Notes: a model not told the origin generated them from the letters alone. A stretch of DNA of 64,000 nt from Serpula lacrymans var. lacrymans S7.9 (GCF_000218685.1 NW_006763302.1:726868-790867), one strand, 5' to 3'. Counted from the stretch's first letter, positions 11,768-22,980 are shown. Translations and numbers: made by a program.

Positions 11768-13302
11768 TCAATGAAATTGAATCAGCTTGTGAAACAAAAA
11801 AAGAAAGGGAAACCCAGGAAGGGCTTCACTGTTGGCACGCAAAAGGAATATGAGGACTCACTCAAAGAACAGGACGGTCGAAAAGTCGCTATCGAGGAAA
11901 AAGTTGCACGACTGCCCACCGGATCCTTCCTCCGTAGACACTCCGAGCATCACACCGAGGAGTAAGTTCAGGCCCTGTCCAGAGTTTAAGTGCTCAGGTG
12001 ATTTCATTATAGTTATACTCAGATGATCTTACGTTGGCCAGAATATTATCACTTCCCCATTGAGCCAATTGCGCTTTGAAAGCTGAAGAGCTGTTAGTGA
12101 TGGACAATCTGATGCACTCATGGAAAAATAATGCACAGAGGGTAAAGTCGTCCTGGTCAAATAGCTCAGGTCGCAAGGTATACTTCTTCCCTTCGCCAAG
12201 ATTGGCACCAGCCCATATATTTTTCACGAGGTCCTTGTCGAGGACCCAGTATCTAAAGGTATCATATCCAGTCAACATCACCCCGTGGAGGCATATAAAA
12301 GAGAAAGAGGAAGCCTTACATCCCATTCATCTGATAGTTGACGAAGTGGCCTTGGAGAACAGGGTTGGCAATAAGGGCGTTGTCGACCTCTGCGCTTGTC
12401 CGGCTCATAGGCTGGAATGACCAGAGTTGGCTCTGGTTGGCAGTGTCATTCCACTCGCCTGCCCAGCCCTCAACGGCAGTTCCATTGCTACTGCTTCTGA
12501 CAAGAGAGTACTAATGAATCCTGGGATGATATAAACACGTCAAGATGACATACCCATCTAGAAGATTGACAAACGCTGGCAGAACGATCACGCGAGTTTC
12601 AGGAGCTCGGAGTGCAATTAATACGGAATGAAGGGAACACGTACTTCCACCCTGCAAATTTTGCATCCTAAATGGTCCCCAGTTTCATCAGACTTTGGCC
12701 GACTAAAGGTATCTAGTGGAAAGACTCACTTGTAAAATGTGCCTGTCTGTCGAATGATCCAAACCTGGTTGTTGCCCACGCGTTGCCACCCTTGAAGTGG
12801 GTTACCATTGGCGCTGCTACCTGAGTAAACCATCCGTCTCCAGGAAGCACTTTTTTATTACATAACATAACAGCCAGGCTTACCATTGGGCAAGTCAAGG
12901 TAGAGGCCGCCTCGGAGATTCTGTAAGGTAAAAGCATCTGTTGCTCCAGTAGGTGTGACCAGCCAGAGCTGAGCTAGGCAATTGGGGTTGGAGAATAACC
13001 ACTTCCCCCAACCCTGGACTTTTGTACCTGAATCAAACGAGTTGAGATATTTATATCAGGCATGACGGCCACGCTCACTCACCATCTGCTGAGCCACCTT
13101 GGATGATCAGCATTACAACATGGCAACGACCACAAGTTAGCTGATGCCGGACAACATATGAGAATGCGAATGTCATTACCGGAAGAAAGATCGATGGCAA
13201 GGGGAACAGCTGAATTCTCAATTGAATCTAAAATGAAGTGAACAGGAGAAGGAGTGCGTCGTTGCGATAAGGACACTCACAGATTCCGCCGATGAGCGAC
13301 AT
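11768..13302 (-). CDS. MOA-like chimerolectin (ricin-B-type lectin plus cysteine-protease-like domain), copy 1
   Basis: Twelve exons can be placed with GT-AG introns: 13,281-13,302, 13,180-13,227, 13,083-13,097, 12,884-13,027, 12,730-12,820, 12,645-12,667, 12,554-12,575, 12,320-12,496, 12,137-12,252, 12,033-12,082, 11,862-11,974 and 11,768-11,828. They join in frame to 293 residues, the length I recall for Marasmius oreades agglutinin. The first half is a three-lobed beta-trefoil with repeated (L/V)(D/N)L..G and QGW/EGW motifs that bind sugar in this family. The second half aligns with the family's papain-like domain. However, the nucleophile motif reads FDQDDF, with Gln at the usual Cys, and the histidine motif reads GGQSCNFF, with Gln at the usual His. 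If the last intron is not spliced, the protein stops just after LFFE. There is no signal peptide. Family members are cytotoxic defence lectins; proteolytic activity of this one is doubtful. Confidence 0.75.
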
Positions 13303-13700
13303 CCTGGTGAATTGGAAGTATAGTGAAGGGGGTCTGGTGAATACTCAGTAAGCTTTCCAGTGGTTTAAATATTATGAGAGTAGCTGTTTGGTTGGCACAA
13401 GACGATACTCCGTAAGGTCACCCACATTATTTTGGTGATTGAGTATCGCCAATTAGCACTCTTCACAGTTGGATTCACCAGGTCGCTGACCCATCCCTCT
13501 ACTACATTGGTACTAGCACCATCATAGTCGCTCGCATCACAGCAAAAGTGAATGTGATCACCATCGTCGAGAATCTCCAGTGAGTCGTGGTCAGAATCTT
13601 GGCCTGGGATAGATATTTGGCTGGACGAGAAAGCCGCAATACTAGCACTGAGTTGCGAGTTCCATTTCACCTGTAGGCAGCGGGAAGATTCTCAATACGT
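13303..13700 (-). promoter_or_regulatory. Conserved upstream region of lectin copy 1
   Basis: About 350-400 bp upstream of the start codon is shared with lectin copy 2 (27,054-27,450) and, inverted, copy 3 (29,740-30,074). The word GTGGTTTA(A/T)AT precedes each start by roughly 60-70 bases and is an AT-rich TATA-like position. Copy 2 has a better TATATAAA there. The region 13,701-13,960 has nothing recognisable. Confidence 0.5.
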
Positions 13701-13963
13701 TCCAGATTGGTGCGCTCTTCATAGTCTGAATACTTGGAACCCTACTCAGGCTAAGGCTCAGCGCTCCTGTTTAAGATTAGTGAAAAAAAGAGTAATATTC
13801 AGAGTGTTAGAAAGCATTACGGGATACACTAAGTTAAGACCGCCACTAATGAAAGTCCACGCGCACGCTGTGATGGAGGTTGGTGGATAGGCTCGTCCCC
13901 AACCTGCTCGGCTAGCTCGCGCTTATCATATTTGCCGATATGAATTTGCGAGCTTGCGAGCAG

Positions 13964-14301
13964 GCTGGGACCGCTCGTCGCCATTTTGTGAGGAGGATGA
14001 ATTCCTTCCTCACCAAAGATGAGGTGGGGACTTCATCACTTTTTGTTAATAGATATTTTTTGGAAAAATTTGAGGTGAGGTTGTCGTGGCTGTCACTACC
14101 ATTTTCTGGCAAAGTTCACTTGCAAAAAAAGTTGCAAAAATTTCCTGTATTCAATGTGTTCTACGAGTTACAAAATTGCCTTTTTGTATAGTAACTTGGG
14201 GGGAAAAGGTTTATGGCTTTCGAGTCCCTACAATTAAGTCCCCACCTCATCTTTGGTGAGGAATTTGTCCTTCTCACAAAATGGCGACAAGCGGTCCCAG
14301 C
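13964..14301. mobile_element. Foldback (MITE-like) element with about 68-bp inverted arms
   Basis: The left arm (13,964-14,033, from GCTGGGACCGCTCGTCGCC) is the near-perfect reverse complement of 14,236-14,301. Both arms contain CACCAAAGATGAGGTGGGGACTT or its complement. The 200-bp centre is AT-rich and non-coding. No convincing target-site duplication was seen, so the class is uncertain. Confidence 0.7.
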
Positions 14302-14305
14302 TGTT

Positions 14306-14358
14306 CACTGGGTGTGCTCGAAGACAATTTTGGCTAGTAACCAAAATTAAACCCAGTG
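14306..14358. repeat. Nested palindrome beside the foldback element
   Basis: CACTGGGT (14,306) pairs with ACCCAGTG (14,351), and between them AATTTTGG pairs with CCAAAATT around a short loop. Together they could form a two-stem cruciform or hairpin right outside the foldback element. Confidence 0.6.
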
Positions 14359-14437
14359 ACCTGGCTGGGTACGAGCCTAGTTGGTGGATAAATTTTGTTG
14401 ACAAATTATGACATTTGTTTATAGTATGAGAAAACAT

Positions 14438-14498
14438 GCATTGGCCAGGGCTTGAACCTGGGACTCCAGCTTTCATGGTCTGGCGCTTTACCAACTAA
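14438..14498 (-). tRNA. Broken tRNA-like sequence, probably tRNA-Met-like
   Basis: On the minus strand there is a perfect T arm (CCAGG TTCAAGC CCTGG), a GCATTGG 3' acceptor strand, an anticodon arm CCAGACCATGAAAGCTGG and most of a D arm (TTAGTTGGTAAAGC). The loop seems to hold CAT but lacks T33, so the anticodon is unsure. The 5' acceptor strand and the start of the D arm are missing exactly where the Harbinger-type terminus begins after TAA. It is read as a tRNA gene or pseudogene cut by that insertion. Confidence 0.5.
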
Positions 14499-15522
14499 GA
14501 GCATGTACGGGAACATCCAAACAATGTGGTTTGGGTGCCCAAAATTACCGCCCGTAACTATGGTGGCTGTCCTTTTAAGTCAGAGCTCTAACCTTGATAA
14601 TGGGATTTGGCATCCAAACATGGAAGTAATATTGTCGCTTGCCTGGGTGAGATATTGCAATGGATGATAAAGCTCTCTGTCTCATGCTACTGGAGTATCT
14701 GGTGTCGGATGATGAGGACTCAATGGATGATGATGACGAAGAAGACCATGCTGTACTCACCGCCTCCGAATCAATTGTGTTATACTCTCAATCGCTGTAC
14801 GACAAGACACCATACCACACTTCTGTGCTGTCAGGCCAAGGCTGGATCCAAGAGCTGATCAATGGACATGCGGGTAGGATCAAAAGTGAGCTAGGTGTAA
14901 ATAAGCATGTATTTGAAGGGCTGATCAGGGTGTTGAGGCGAGCAGGCCATACCAATTCCAAACATGTCACCTTACAGGAGAAGATGGGTGTGTCTTCCTG
15001 TATATGTGCGTCACAGGGCTCACTCTGAAGCATGTTGGCGAGTGTTTCCAGCGTGCAAATGACACCCTTTCAAAGTGAGTAAAGTTTTATCTACTAATGC
15101 ACCAGCTTTTCACCATTTTACAGGTATTTCAAGGAGATTTTATTCGCATTTTCATCAGCACCTATACACACCGACTATGTACACTTACCCTCTGCCAATG
15201 ATTCCATTCCACCCGAAATTCAAAACAACCCAAAGCTATTTCCATTTTTTTCAGGTGCTATCGGCACCATTGATGGTACGCACATTGCATGTGCCCCAAA
15301 GTCGTCTGAGCGCCATCTGTCAAGAAACAACAAGGAACCGGCTATTGTGGGAGAGCAATACTGACAATGAAATAGAGACACAGATCATCAGGGCCCCTCG
15401 GTGTCATGCACCAAAGTTGATTGGTAGCATGGACAGGTGTCAATAACGAAGCGAATATTCAAAAAGACTCGCCTTTGCGCCACACAGGCACAGTGCCACG
15501 TGGAATAGTAATTAATATTGCC
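14499..15522 (+). mobile_element. PIF/Harbinger DNA transposon relic
   Basis: The left end GAGCATGTACGGGAACATCC follows a TAA, as expected for the TWA target preference and the terminal repeats of PIF/Harbinger elements. A transposase pseudogene lies inside. No matching right terminal repeat was found; homology ends near 15,522, the limit of the block shared inverted with 1-120. The element is therefore 3'-truncated or internally rearranged. Confidence 0.65.
14660..15364 (+). pseudogene. Harbinger (HARBI1-like) transposase pseudogene
   Basis: The first exon starts at ATG 14,660 with an acidic region, then reads GVNKHVFEGLIRVLRRAG. An apparent 2-base insertion at about 14,990 shifts the frame; in the shifted frame the expected FLYMCVTGLTLKHVGECFQR continues. 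An intron (15,075-15,123) joins TLSK to YFKEILFAF. The nuclease signature GAIGTIDGTHI follows, holding the first catalytic Asp of the DDE fold. A TGA at 15,362 ends the frame soon after RNNK, and the later catalytic residues are absent. The transposase cannot be active. Confidence 0.75.
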
Positions 15523-15712
15523 CTTTTTGAACTTGTGGCTGATCAGCACCACCTCTATTAGGCAATCCAGTCACGCTCACCTTTGCTTTTCCATTCGGTA
15601 CTTTCCGTGTTTTGGCATTTTGGCAAATTTTCGCGTCGCCACTGGCTACACATTGCATTGTGCCCTCGCTTTTGTCGTTTCCCTTACACCCCTTCCTTTG
15701 CCTAGCCCCACC

Positions 15713-16255
15713 ATGGGCCCCTTCCTCTCCTTTTTATTCTCACCCGACGGTCGTTTCTGGGTCCCCATTTTAGTTCACCTCCTCGTCACCTCCACCCTCC
15801 TCCTCCTCATTTTATTTGCACCCCCACCATTTCTGATGTCACCACTTCCTATCCGCTTCCGTCGCCGATCCGTTGACTACCACGTGCCACTGCTGATATC
15901 AGCAAAGCCCCGGCGGCCGGTCCAAATAGGGCAACAGGTCCATCTTCATGACGTCGATCTGCCATCATATACTATCAAAACATCGGTCGCTCGTCTTGCC
16001 TGGTTGGAGCGTGGGTGGGTAATTTTTGAGCTGGAGAAGGTTCATCCCCTTGCGTCGCCCATGTTCATCGCTGTCCCATTCACTTGGGTACACTTATCTT
16101 TTGTCCATCGTCTTCGCTACAGCTACACCTACCACACGCTGCCTGGGACTCACTTGTTCCAAATTGGAACTACTCCTCTCCCTCCCTCGTTTGATCAGGT
16201 GGTCCAACACAACCAGTCCATTGGTAAGGCCATGGAACTGTCGGATTTGGACTAG
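15713..16255 (+). CDS. Hypothetical protein with one hydrophobic segment
   Basis: An open frame of 180 codons begins at an ACCATGG context and is followed by AATAAA at 16,375. The frame is open further upstream, but without an ATG and into the Harbinger-related repeat. Residues about 18-40 (ILVHLLVTSTLLLLILF) form a likely membrane segment, followed by a basic stretch (RFRRR). I recognise no family. It may be a real single-exon gene or chance coding in pyrimidine-rich DNA. Confidence 0.35.
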   Translation: MGPFLSFLFSPDGRFWVPILVHLLVTSTLLLLILFAPPPFLMSPLPIRFRRRSVDYHVPLLISAKPRRPVQIGQQVHLHDVDLPSYTIKTSVARLAWLERGWVIFELEKVHPLASPMFIAVPFTWVHLSFVHRLRYSYTYHTLPGTHLFQIGTTPLPPSFDQVVQHNQSIGKAMELSDLD

Positions 16256-18218
16256 GTGGTGGACCGGTGGCTCCAGTTTCTTTTTTTTCAGCAGAACATT
16301 CATTTACAGTGCGATTATTTTTGATTTTTGAATCATTTTTATGGACACATATTTTTTTAGAATGCCTGACTGACAATAAAGGAACTGTGTTGATACTGAT
16401 AGTGTTTTGCCTTGCCCTTTTTTTTTTACTGCATCTTCCCATGACATCATGATTTTCCTGCTCTCCTTTTGCTATTGGACTTTACTTTATGGCTGTACAA
16501 ACCTGTGATATTACTCACAGCATTTATTGTTCTATCCCTTTCTTTTCTTTTTTTGACAATCTTATCCTGTACTACCTACGCAGGATTTGTCAGCGTACAT
16601 TCCTTCCTTCATATTCTTTCTCATTCTTTTTGCACAGCTATACTGTGCATAGCCTACTTCTCTTTTACTATATAAACCCCTGTATTTTACCTTGTAAAAA
16701 AAACAAGAAATCCAATCCAGACTTCTTCTCTACTCTCAAGTTCACTACTCTGCTACTTGTGATCCAGTGTGGTCACAACACTTCCCACTTCTACCACTGT
16801 CAACTGCTGTCATCATCACTTCCCACTTTTGAAGTCATTGTCATCCCTTTCGATTAGAGTCCTTCTGAGCACTACAGTTTGTGCGTCAGGAGCCTGCTAT
16901 CACTGGGAACCTCGTCACCTCGTCATCCTTGTCGTTCTCAAACCTACCTTGTGCTACCATTAGCAAGGTAGTGCTCGTCTATACTCGCCACAAAGCCCCT
17001 ATCTTTCTATATTCCAACTATCCCTCCTCCTCAAAACCCACACCCATACATCACTGGGTTTTACTTTGAAGGACCCTTATACATACCACCCCACGAACAA
17101 CCAGAACACCCACTGTTCTAGGAGGCAAAGCCCATAAACAAGTGCCATGGAATCTGGGAGGATTGTGTGTTAGTTTGTTTTTGTGTGTGGTTTTCTAACA
17201 ACAGTTCTCATCATCGACAACGGAGTATGAGATTGGGAATTGGCTTAGTTCGTGCACTAGGCCCTTCTGCAGACCTTTGTCCCTAACTTGTTGGAATGAA
17301 CAGATAAGAGTAGAGGGTGAAATGTTGATATTTGAACTGCAGGAACAGAGTACAGGAGCTACAACTTATATACTGTCGGAGGAGTAAGAGCTCGTAAGGG
17401 GTAACTTGTAATGTAGGTACAGAGTTCCACGCGGAAAATTATCTAGCAAAAGAGAAATGTATGTGCAAGGAGTGTATCATAAGGTATAAACTACAGAGTC
17501 TATGAGGAGTATGAGAACATGCATAGGAAAGCATATGGCGGACTAGAAGTCTGGTGGGGGAGTATTGAAAAGGGAGTCTGGGGTACCATGTGGGCGTGGG
17601 GCACGAGGTTATGCCAACCGGCAGGCCATGAGGAGCGTAATCCCACTAATACCAAAGATTCAGGAGGTTTGGACTTGAGAAAATATCTCCTTTGGAGATT
17701 CCAGAATTCTGTCCTCCGGTACGGATATAACAGTACCAGACTGTAGATGTACAGATTTCCGTTGATATTACATGGTGCTACATAAGGGGGGGAAGAGAAC
17801 ACAGGTACAGTGTCTACATGTGCTACATAGAAGTACATCACAACACCAATTTTTCCTGATGCAGTCCATAAAATAGTGCAACATCTCTCACTAACAACAC
17901 AAGGTAGTGGGCAGATGTCAAGCTGGATAGACATGTACAAACCAAGGTGGTATGTCAGTTCCTTGGTCAGGTCACAATAGATAACAGACACATGTCATGA
18001 CGGAAAAATGTGTACAGCCAGCCGCCCAAACACCTATACATCCTGTCAGCCAAATAGTGGTCACAGCTGTACTTGCTGACATAATCACGCTATGTGATTA
18101 TGTAAGCTACTCTAAAAGCGGTCAGTGTAACCAAAATTGGTCTAGTGTATGTCTAACAGAGTCCTGTTTACTTTCAACATCATTACACCCTTTTCCACTA
18201 TACAACTCCTCACACAAA
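16256..18218. other. Intergenic, pyrimidine-rich DNA with LTR-like promoter words
   Basis: Long T/C-rich runs surround a TATATAAA at about 16,670. This resembles a retroelement or gene core promoter, but no matching LTR partner was found. A 163-codon minus frame (17,500-17,991) has no family resemblance. No gene is claimed. Confidence 0.4.
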
Positions 18219-18559
18219 TCAAAGAGATCTAATATAAACCAAATGCTCAGACTTTGTGGGCAAAGCTCTGAGAATGTATTCGCGTACCTAATATAAACCA
18301 AATGCTAGGTACAGAGTAAGTATATCACAAAAAACAAGGAAGGTATAAGATCCTCACCTCAGACTTCATGGGCGAAGCTCTGAGGTGGGCGATCGTTGCT
18401 ACAAAGGTTTTTAAACTTGAACGGAAGTATAACTAAGGGGGTTAATTGCCCCATCAAAACACACGGGCCATCCTACCACTACACTTTCCTAGTATGGTGT
18501 CCTGCACCATACTTTCCCTTCGTATGGCGCTTGTCTTTGTCGACTTGCGTTTTCTAACA
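18219..18559 (-). repeat. Copia-2 3' LTR, enlarged by an internal duplication
   Basis: This LTR is 341 bp, 112 bp longer than its partner. The extra part repeats CTAATATAAACCAAATGCT and CTCAGACTTNNTGGGCGAAGCTCTGAG with new sequence between them. The outer parts match the right LTR. Confidence 0.85.
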
Positions 18560-18584
18560 CCCCCCCTCAAGCGGTACGTAGGCC

Positions 18585-21500
18585 TCACGCAGCCGCAAAA
18601 TGTTTCACCTTTGCAGAGGGCAAGGACTTGGTGAGCACGTTGGCTGCCATCTCTTCAGTCGGGCAATAAGTAATCTCAATCTTCCCTTCTTCAATGGCGT
18701 GCCAAATGAAATGGTACCAAATATCGATATGTTTGGTTTGCGCGTGGTATTGACCGTCCTTCAAAAGCGCTATGGCTGATTGGTTATCACACAGGAGGAT
18801 GGTTGGTGGTAAGTCTTGATTGAAGAGTTTGCTGATGAACATCCTCGCCCACAGTAGTTCCTTAGTGGCATGCGTCGCAGCCACATACTCGGCCTCTGTC
18901 GTTGATAACGCGACAATTTCTTGTTGCTTCGAGTACCACAAGACGGCGCCACCATCAAGCATCATGGCATAGCCTGATATGGCTCGCCTGTTCTCGTTCA
19001 TACTCCCATCTGCGTTGGTGTATCCGATAAGTGGCTGTTCTTCCAGACCGTATGCTAACCATAGCTCTCTGCTCCCTTTTAGGTACCGGATCACCCTTTT
19101 TGCTGCCTCCCAATGGGCTGGACCTGGGTTCTCAACAAAACAAGAAAGAATTGCAACAACATGCGCGATATTGGGGTGTGTGCCAATCACCGCATACATC
19201 AGTGATCCCGCAGCCTCTCGATATGGGACGTTTCGCATTTCTGCATAGTCTTCAGGCGTCTTGGGGCTCTGATCTTTACTCAGGTACGTGCTAGCAACCA
19301 TTGGGATTGCTAACATTTTTGCATCTTCTAGGTTGAAGTGTTTGACAATAGTGTCGAGGTAGCTGCGTTGTGACATGTATAAGGTGCGTGTGCTTCTGTC
19401 TCTTTTCACTTCTATTCCTAACATCCAATGTAGCTCCCCCAGGTCACTAACTTCGAAGAGTTTTCCTAGGTCAAATTTCAAACGGTTCATCTCAGTCATT
19501 GACGGTGTGACGAGAGTCATGTCGTCTACATGAACTGCAATAATGGTGAGCTCTCCTTCGTTGCGCCTATGGAAAACTGCATCGTCTGTTTCACAGCGAA
19601 TTAAACCGATTTTCTGGAGTCCATCGCATAGAGTCTGATACCACCTGCGGCCGGCCTGCTTCAGGCCATAGAGTGTCTTGTTTAGGCGTAGGACTTGGGT
19701 CTCTTTTCCAGGTGCGTTGTAACCAGGCGGTTGTTGCATGTAGATGACCTCTTTTTCTTCTAGTTCGCTGTTTAGGTATGCACTTTTTACATCCATCTGG
19801 TGAGTTTCCCAATCATTTCGAGCAGCCATCGCTAAGATGATTCGTAGCGATGCCATCTTTGCAATGGGGGCAAATGTGTCGAAATAGTCTATTCCTTCCA
19901 CTTGGCTGTAGCCTTGTGCTACAAGCCTTGCCTTGTACTTATTGATGGATCCTGATGTTGTTTTCTTTAGCTTGAACACCCATTTACTCCCTACAATGTT
20001 CGCATCTTTGGGTCTCTCAATGTAAGTCCATGTTCCTGCTACTCGAAGCCTGTTCAATTCCTCATTGATCGCTTCTTCCCATTTTGGCCAGTCTGGGCGC
20101 TTTTGGGCTTCTTCAATAGTTCTGGGTTCAACGCCTTCAAGATCTGCCATGCATGCCACCATGGCTACATTTTGGGCGAGATCCCTTAGTGCTTCATTAT
20201 CTCTCTCTTCCTCATCTCTCCCATCCGGATCGTCGACGTTCAGTTGGATGCCTTTTGGGTAAGGTGGGTCCGTTATTTCCAGATACTGATCCTTTTCCTT
20301 GTAGGAAGTCATGAACATATTGGGTTGGCTGGCAAATGCGGGTACTTCAACGCGGAGCAACTATAGGTGGAGGTGGAAGGACTGGAGCTGGTAGGATGGG
20401 ATCAGGATCAGCTTGATCTTGATCCTGAGGGTAGAGTGGGTCAGGGATTGCTTGGGGATTGGGTGAATCGGGATGAGGTATGTGATCACTAATTTCTACA
20501 ATGTCACTCTCCTTTGGCGCTTGGTCCAGGACATCATACTCCCCCTCAAGCCCAAAGGGAGGTTCGTTGTCAGCATCTACAGGTACATTCCCGACGTTGA
20601 AATGCACTGAGCGCTCAACAGTGACTGAATGATTCTCTGGCCAATAGATGCGGTGTCCGAGACTTTCAGTATCAAAACCGACCCAGTGACCCCTCCTAGC
20701 TCAGCTCTCAAGCTTTGAGCAGTTGCGTTGTGCACGAGTACGTTGCAGCCCCATTTGTGTAGGCCAGCAAGATCCGGCTTGACACCATGTACCGCTTCAA
20801 ACGGCGTCATGTTGTCTAGTGCCTTGGTGGAGGTGCGGTTCTTCAACCCACATGCATGTTTGATGGCTTCCCCCCACAGGAATTTTGGCAGGCCACTGCT
20901 AAGTAAGAGGGTGCGTACTTTCTCCAGTAGGGTACGGTTCACGCGCTCCGTGACACCGTTCTGTTCGGGGGTGTCGTGCACTGTGAGTTTCCTCATAATT
21001 CCTCTATCTCTCAGATAGTCACTAAACACATTGCTCATATATTCGCCACCCCTGTCGCTATGTAAGACTTTGATTGCTGCATTCATGTGGTTGCAGACCC
21101 AGGCCTCATACATTTGGAATTGACGGAAAGTGTCAGATTTATCGTGCAGTAGATAAACATGTGTTTCGCGTGTCTTATCATCCGTAAAGGCAACATAGTA
21201 CCGTTTTCCACCCAGCGTTTCGACTGGTGCAGGTCCCCATAGGTCGGTGTGGATCTCCTGGCCATATTCCTGTGCACGCTCACCCAGTTTCACTTTAGGG
21301 ATTGCCTCGCGCTTGCCCTTGGCGCGGACACAAGTTTCACAGAAAGTGTCTGTTTCCCTATCCTCCAGGAGTTCTACCCCATGGATCAAGCCCTTCAACA
21401 CCATGCGCTTTGCTGCATCAATGGCTATATGGCCAAGGCGCTTGTGGAGTTCAGTGACAGATATGCGCTCAACAGCTGCATTGGCGCTTTCGTGGCGAAG

Positions 21501-22976
21501 ATTTGTGCCTCGCGACTGGTACACACCACCTACTTTAGGTATGTGTCCTCTTATTTTTCCTCTCAGGTCATAGATAACGCATTCGCTTTTCGCAAAGACG
21601 GCCTTGTAGCCTGCCTTATCCATACAGCCTATGGAAACTAGGGTGTAGGCCAAATTTGGTGCGTATAACACGTCTCTCAGGCGCACTTGCGTGTCTTTAT
21701 GGGCGCCGTTGGGGACACTAATCATCATATCCCCTGTTCCTACAGCAGAGAAGGAGTCTTGGTTTGCCACGCTTATAGGGTAAGGTGCAATCGTGCGGTA
21801 ATTGAGTAGGAGGTGTTGATGGGGGGTGAAGTGGCTCGTAGCGCCGGAGTCATAGATTTCAATGGGACTCTTGGGCCTCGCGTTCATGGCGAGTTGGTGA
21901 GTGAGGGCGCTCCACGCACCTTCTTCTTCAAAATCTGATAGGCTCGCACCGTCGCATTGGACGTGGACAGCAAGGTTCGCCTTTTCAGGCTTCTTTCCCT
22001 TTGCATCGCCCGTTTGCCCCTCTTCTTTCTTGTCTCCTGGTGAGTCCCCTTTTGACTCATTCTTTGTGGAGCGCTCACACTTCTCACTGGGGCACTGGTG
22101 TGACCTGTGTCCCTTTCCACCGCAGTTCCAGCATTCAAGCTCGCTGGTATCCTTGTCGTCTCTGCCGCCAGATGATTTTCCTTTCTTGTAGCGACCTCTT
22201 CCGCCTCGACTTCCACGTTTGGACGATCCTTGTCCTCCGGTGGCTGACATAGTGATGTCCTCTGATTTCGCTGTCGGGCATTTTCTGAATATGGTCTGTC
22301 GGTCGTATTCTTGGAGAAGGTACGAGATCAGTGTCTCTGGGTCCAAGGTCTGCTTTGACATATGGGCAGACGCTGACAGGTGTGACACGTAGGTGGTGTA
22401 TGAGTGCGGCAAAGACATGATGATGCTGGAGGTGAGTTCTTTGTCTGCTAGTTGGACTCCTGCTGCGCTGAGCTGTTCCCATAGCGCGCGAATCTTGTCC
22501 AAATGTGCGCGCAAGTCTCCTTTCTCGGTGCAGCGTAGGTTTGACAACCTTTCTCTTAGCTCAGACTGAACTAGCTCCGTTTTGTTCTCGTTTTCTTGAC
22601 AGATCATGACCCACATGTCAGCGACGGTGGGCTTGTTTAGGATCCTTCGCAGCGTCAAATCAGGTATGGTGCAACCTAATATATTTTGCGCGCGGTACTC
22701 CTTTTTTAGCCAGGCATCAAGTGCTTCTTGATCAGCCTTGCTGACTGTTGCAGGAGGAGATGTCGTCGCTGTGGCCTGGCCAGCAGTCTGGCTAGTGGTC
22801 TGGGATAGTGGTATTGGCCTTTTTGCTGTGCCATGGAGGTGCTCGACGCAGTCTCGGTCAGCAAGGGCCCATTCGAGGCGAGTTTTGTACATCGACCAGT
22901 TTGAGCCATCCGGCTCGAGCTTTGGCACCCCAAGGGTGTCTTTTTCAGTGTACGTTGTCTCACTTGCAGGGCTCAT
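18585..22976 (-). pseudogene. gag-pol: Copia-2 Gag-Pol polyprotein, frameshifted
   Basis: The frame opens at ATG 22,976 inside the primer site. Gag carries a zinc knuckle (CWNCGGKGHRSHQC). Then follow protease (DSGATSHF), integrase with HKRLGHI and CETCVRAK zinc residues and TDLWGPA/DRGGEY core motifs, reverse transcriptase (VHVDDMTLV) and RNase H (LSTTEAEY). The frame is lost near 20,690 in a G run after AELG, and again near 20,355 in the linker before RT. The three pieces are otherwise free of stops (22,976-20,577, 20,607-20,347 and 20,360-18,585). Two small indels thus appear to be the main lesions. Confidence 0.85.
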
Positions 22977-22980
22977 AACC
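22969..22980 (-). promoter_or_regulatory. Copia-2 primer-binding site containing the Gag start codon
   Basis: GGTTATGAGCCC directly follows the 5' LTR and is complementary to the anticodon stem-loop of initiator tRNA-Met, as in Drosophila copia and yeast Ty5, which prime with a half tRNA. The ATG within it is the first codon of the Gag-Pol frame. Confidence 0.75.

Larger units (their letters stand above)
8822..13700. repeat. Segmental block 1: Nis1-like gene convergent with MOA-like lectin gene
   Basis: This block recurs at 23,255-27,450 in the same orientation and in part at 29,740-32,255 inverted. The Nis1-like part recurs at about 62,600-64,000 inverted. Similarity covers promoters, introns and flanks as well as exons, so whole DNA segments were duplicated. 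Between 8,937 and 9,290 this copy has extra sequence absent from block 2. Edges are approximate. Confidence 0.8.

Noticed and set aside
15075..15446. 123-codon frame inside the Harbinger relic
   Set aside because: It begins in the transposase intron and overlaps exon 2 in another register; the GAIGTIDGTHI frame is the real one.
17168..17200. TGTTAG...CTAACA near-palindrome resembling a tiny LTR element
   Set aside because: Only about 33 bp, no duplicated flank and low complexity (GT-rich). Chance is likely.
17500..17991. 163-codon minus-strand frame next to Copia-2
   Set aside because: No recognisable motif, unusual composition (many Tyr, Pro and Cys), no promoter or intron signals and no second copy.
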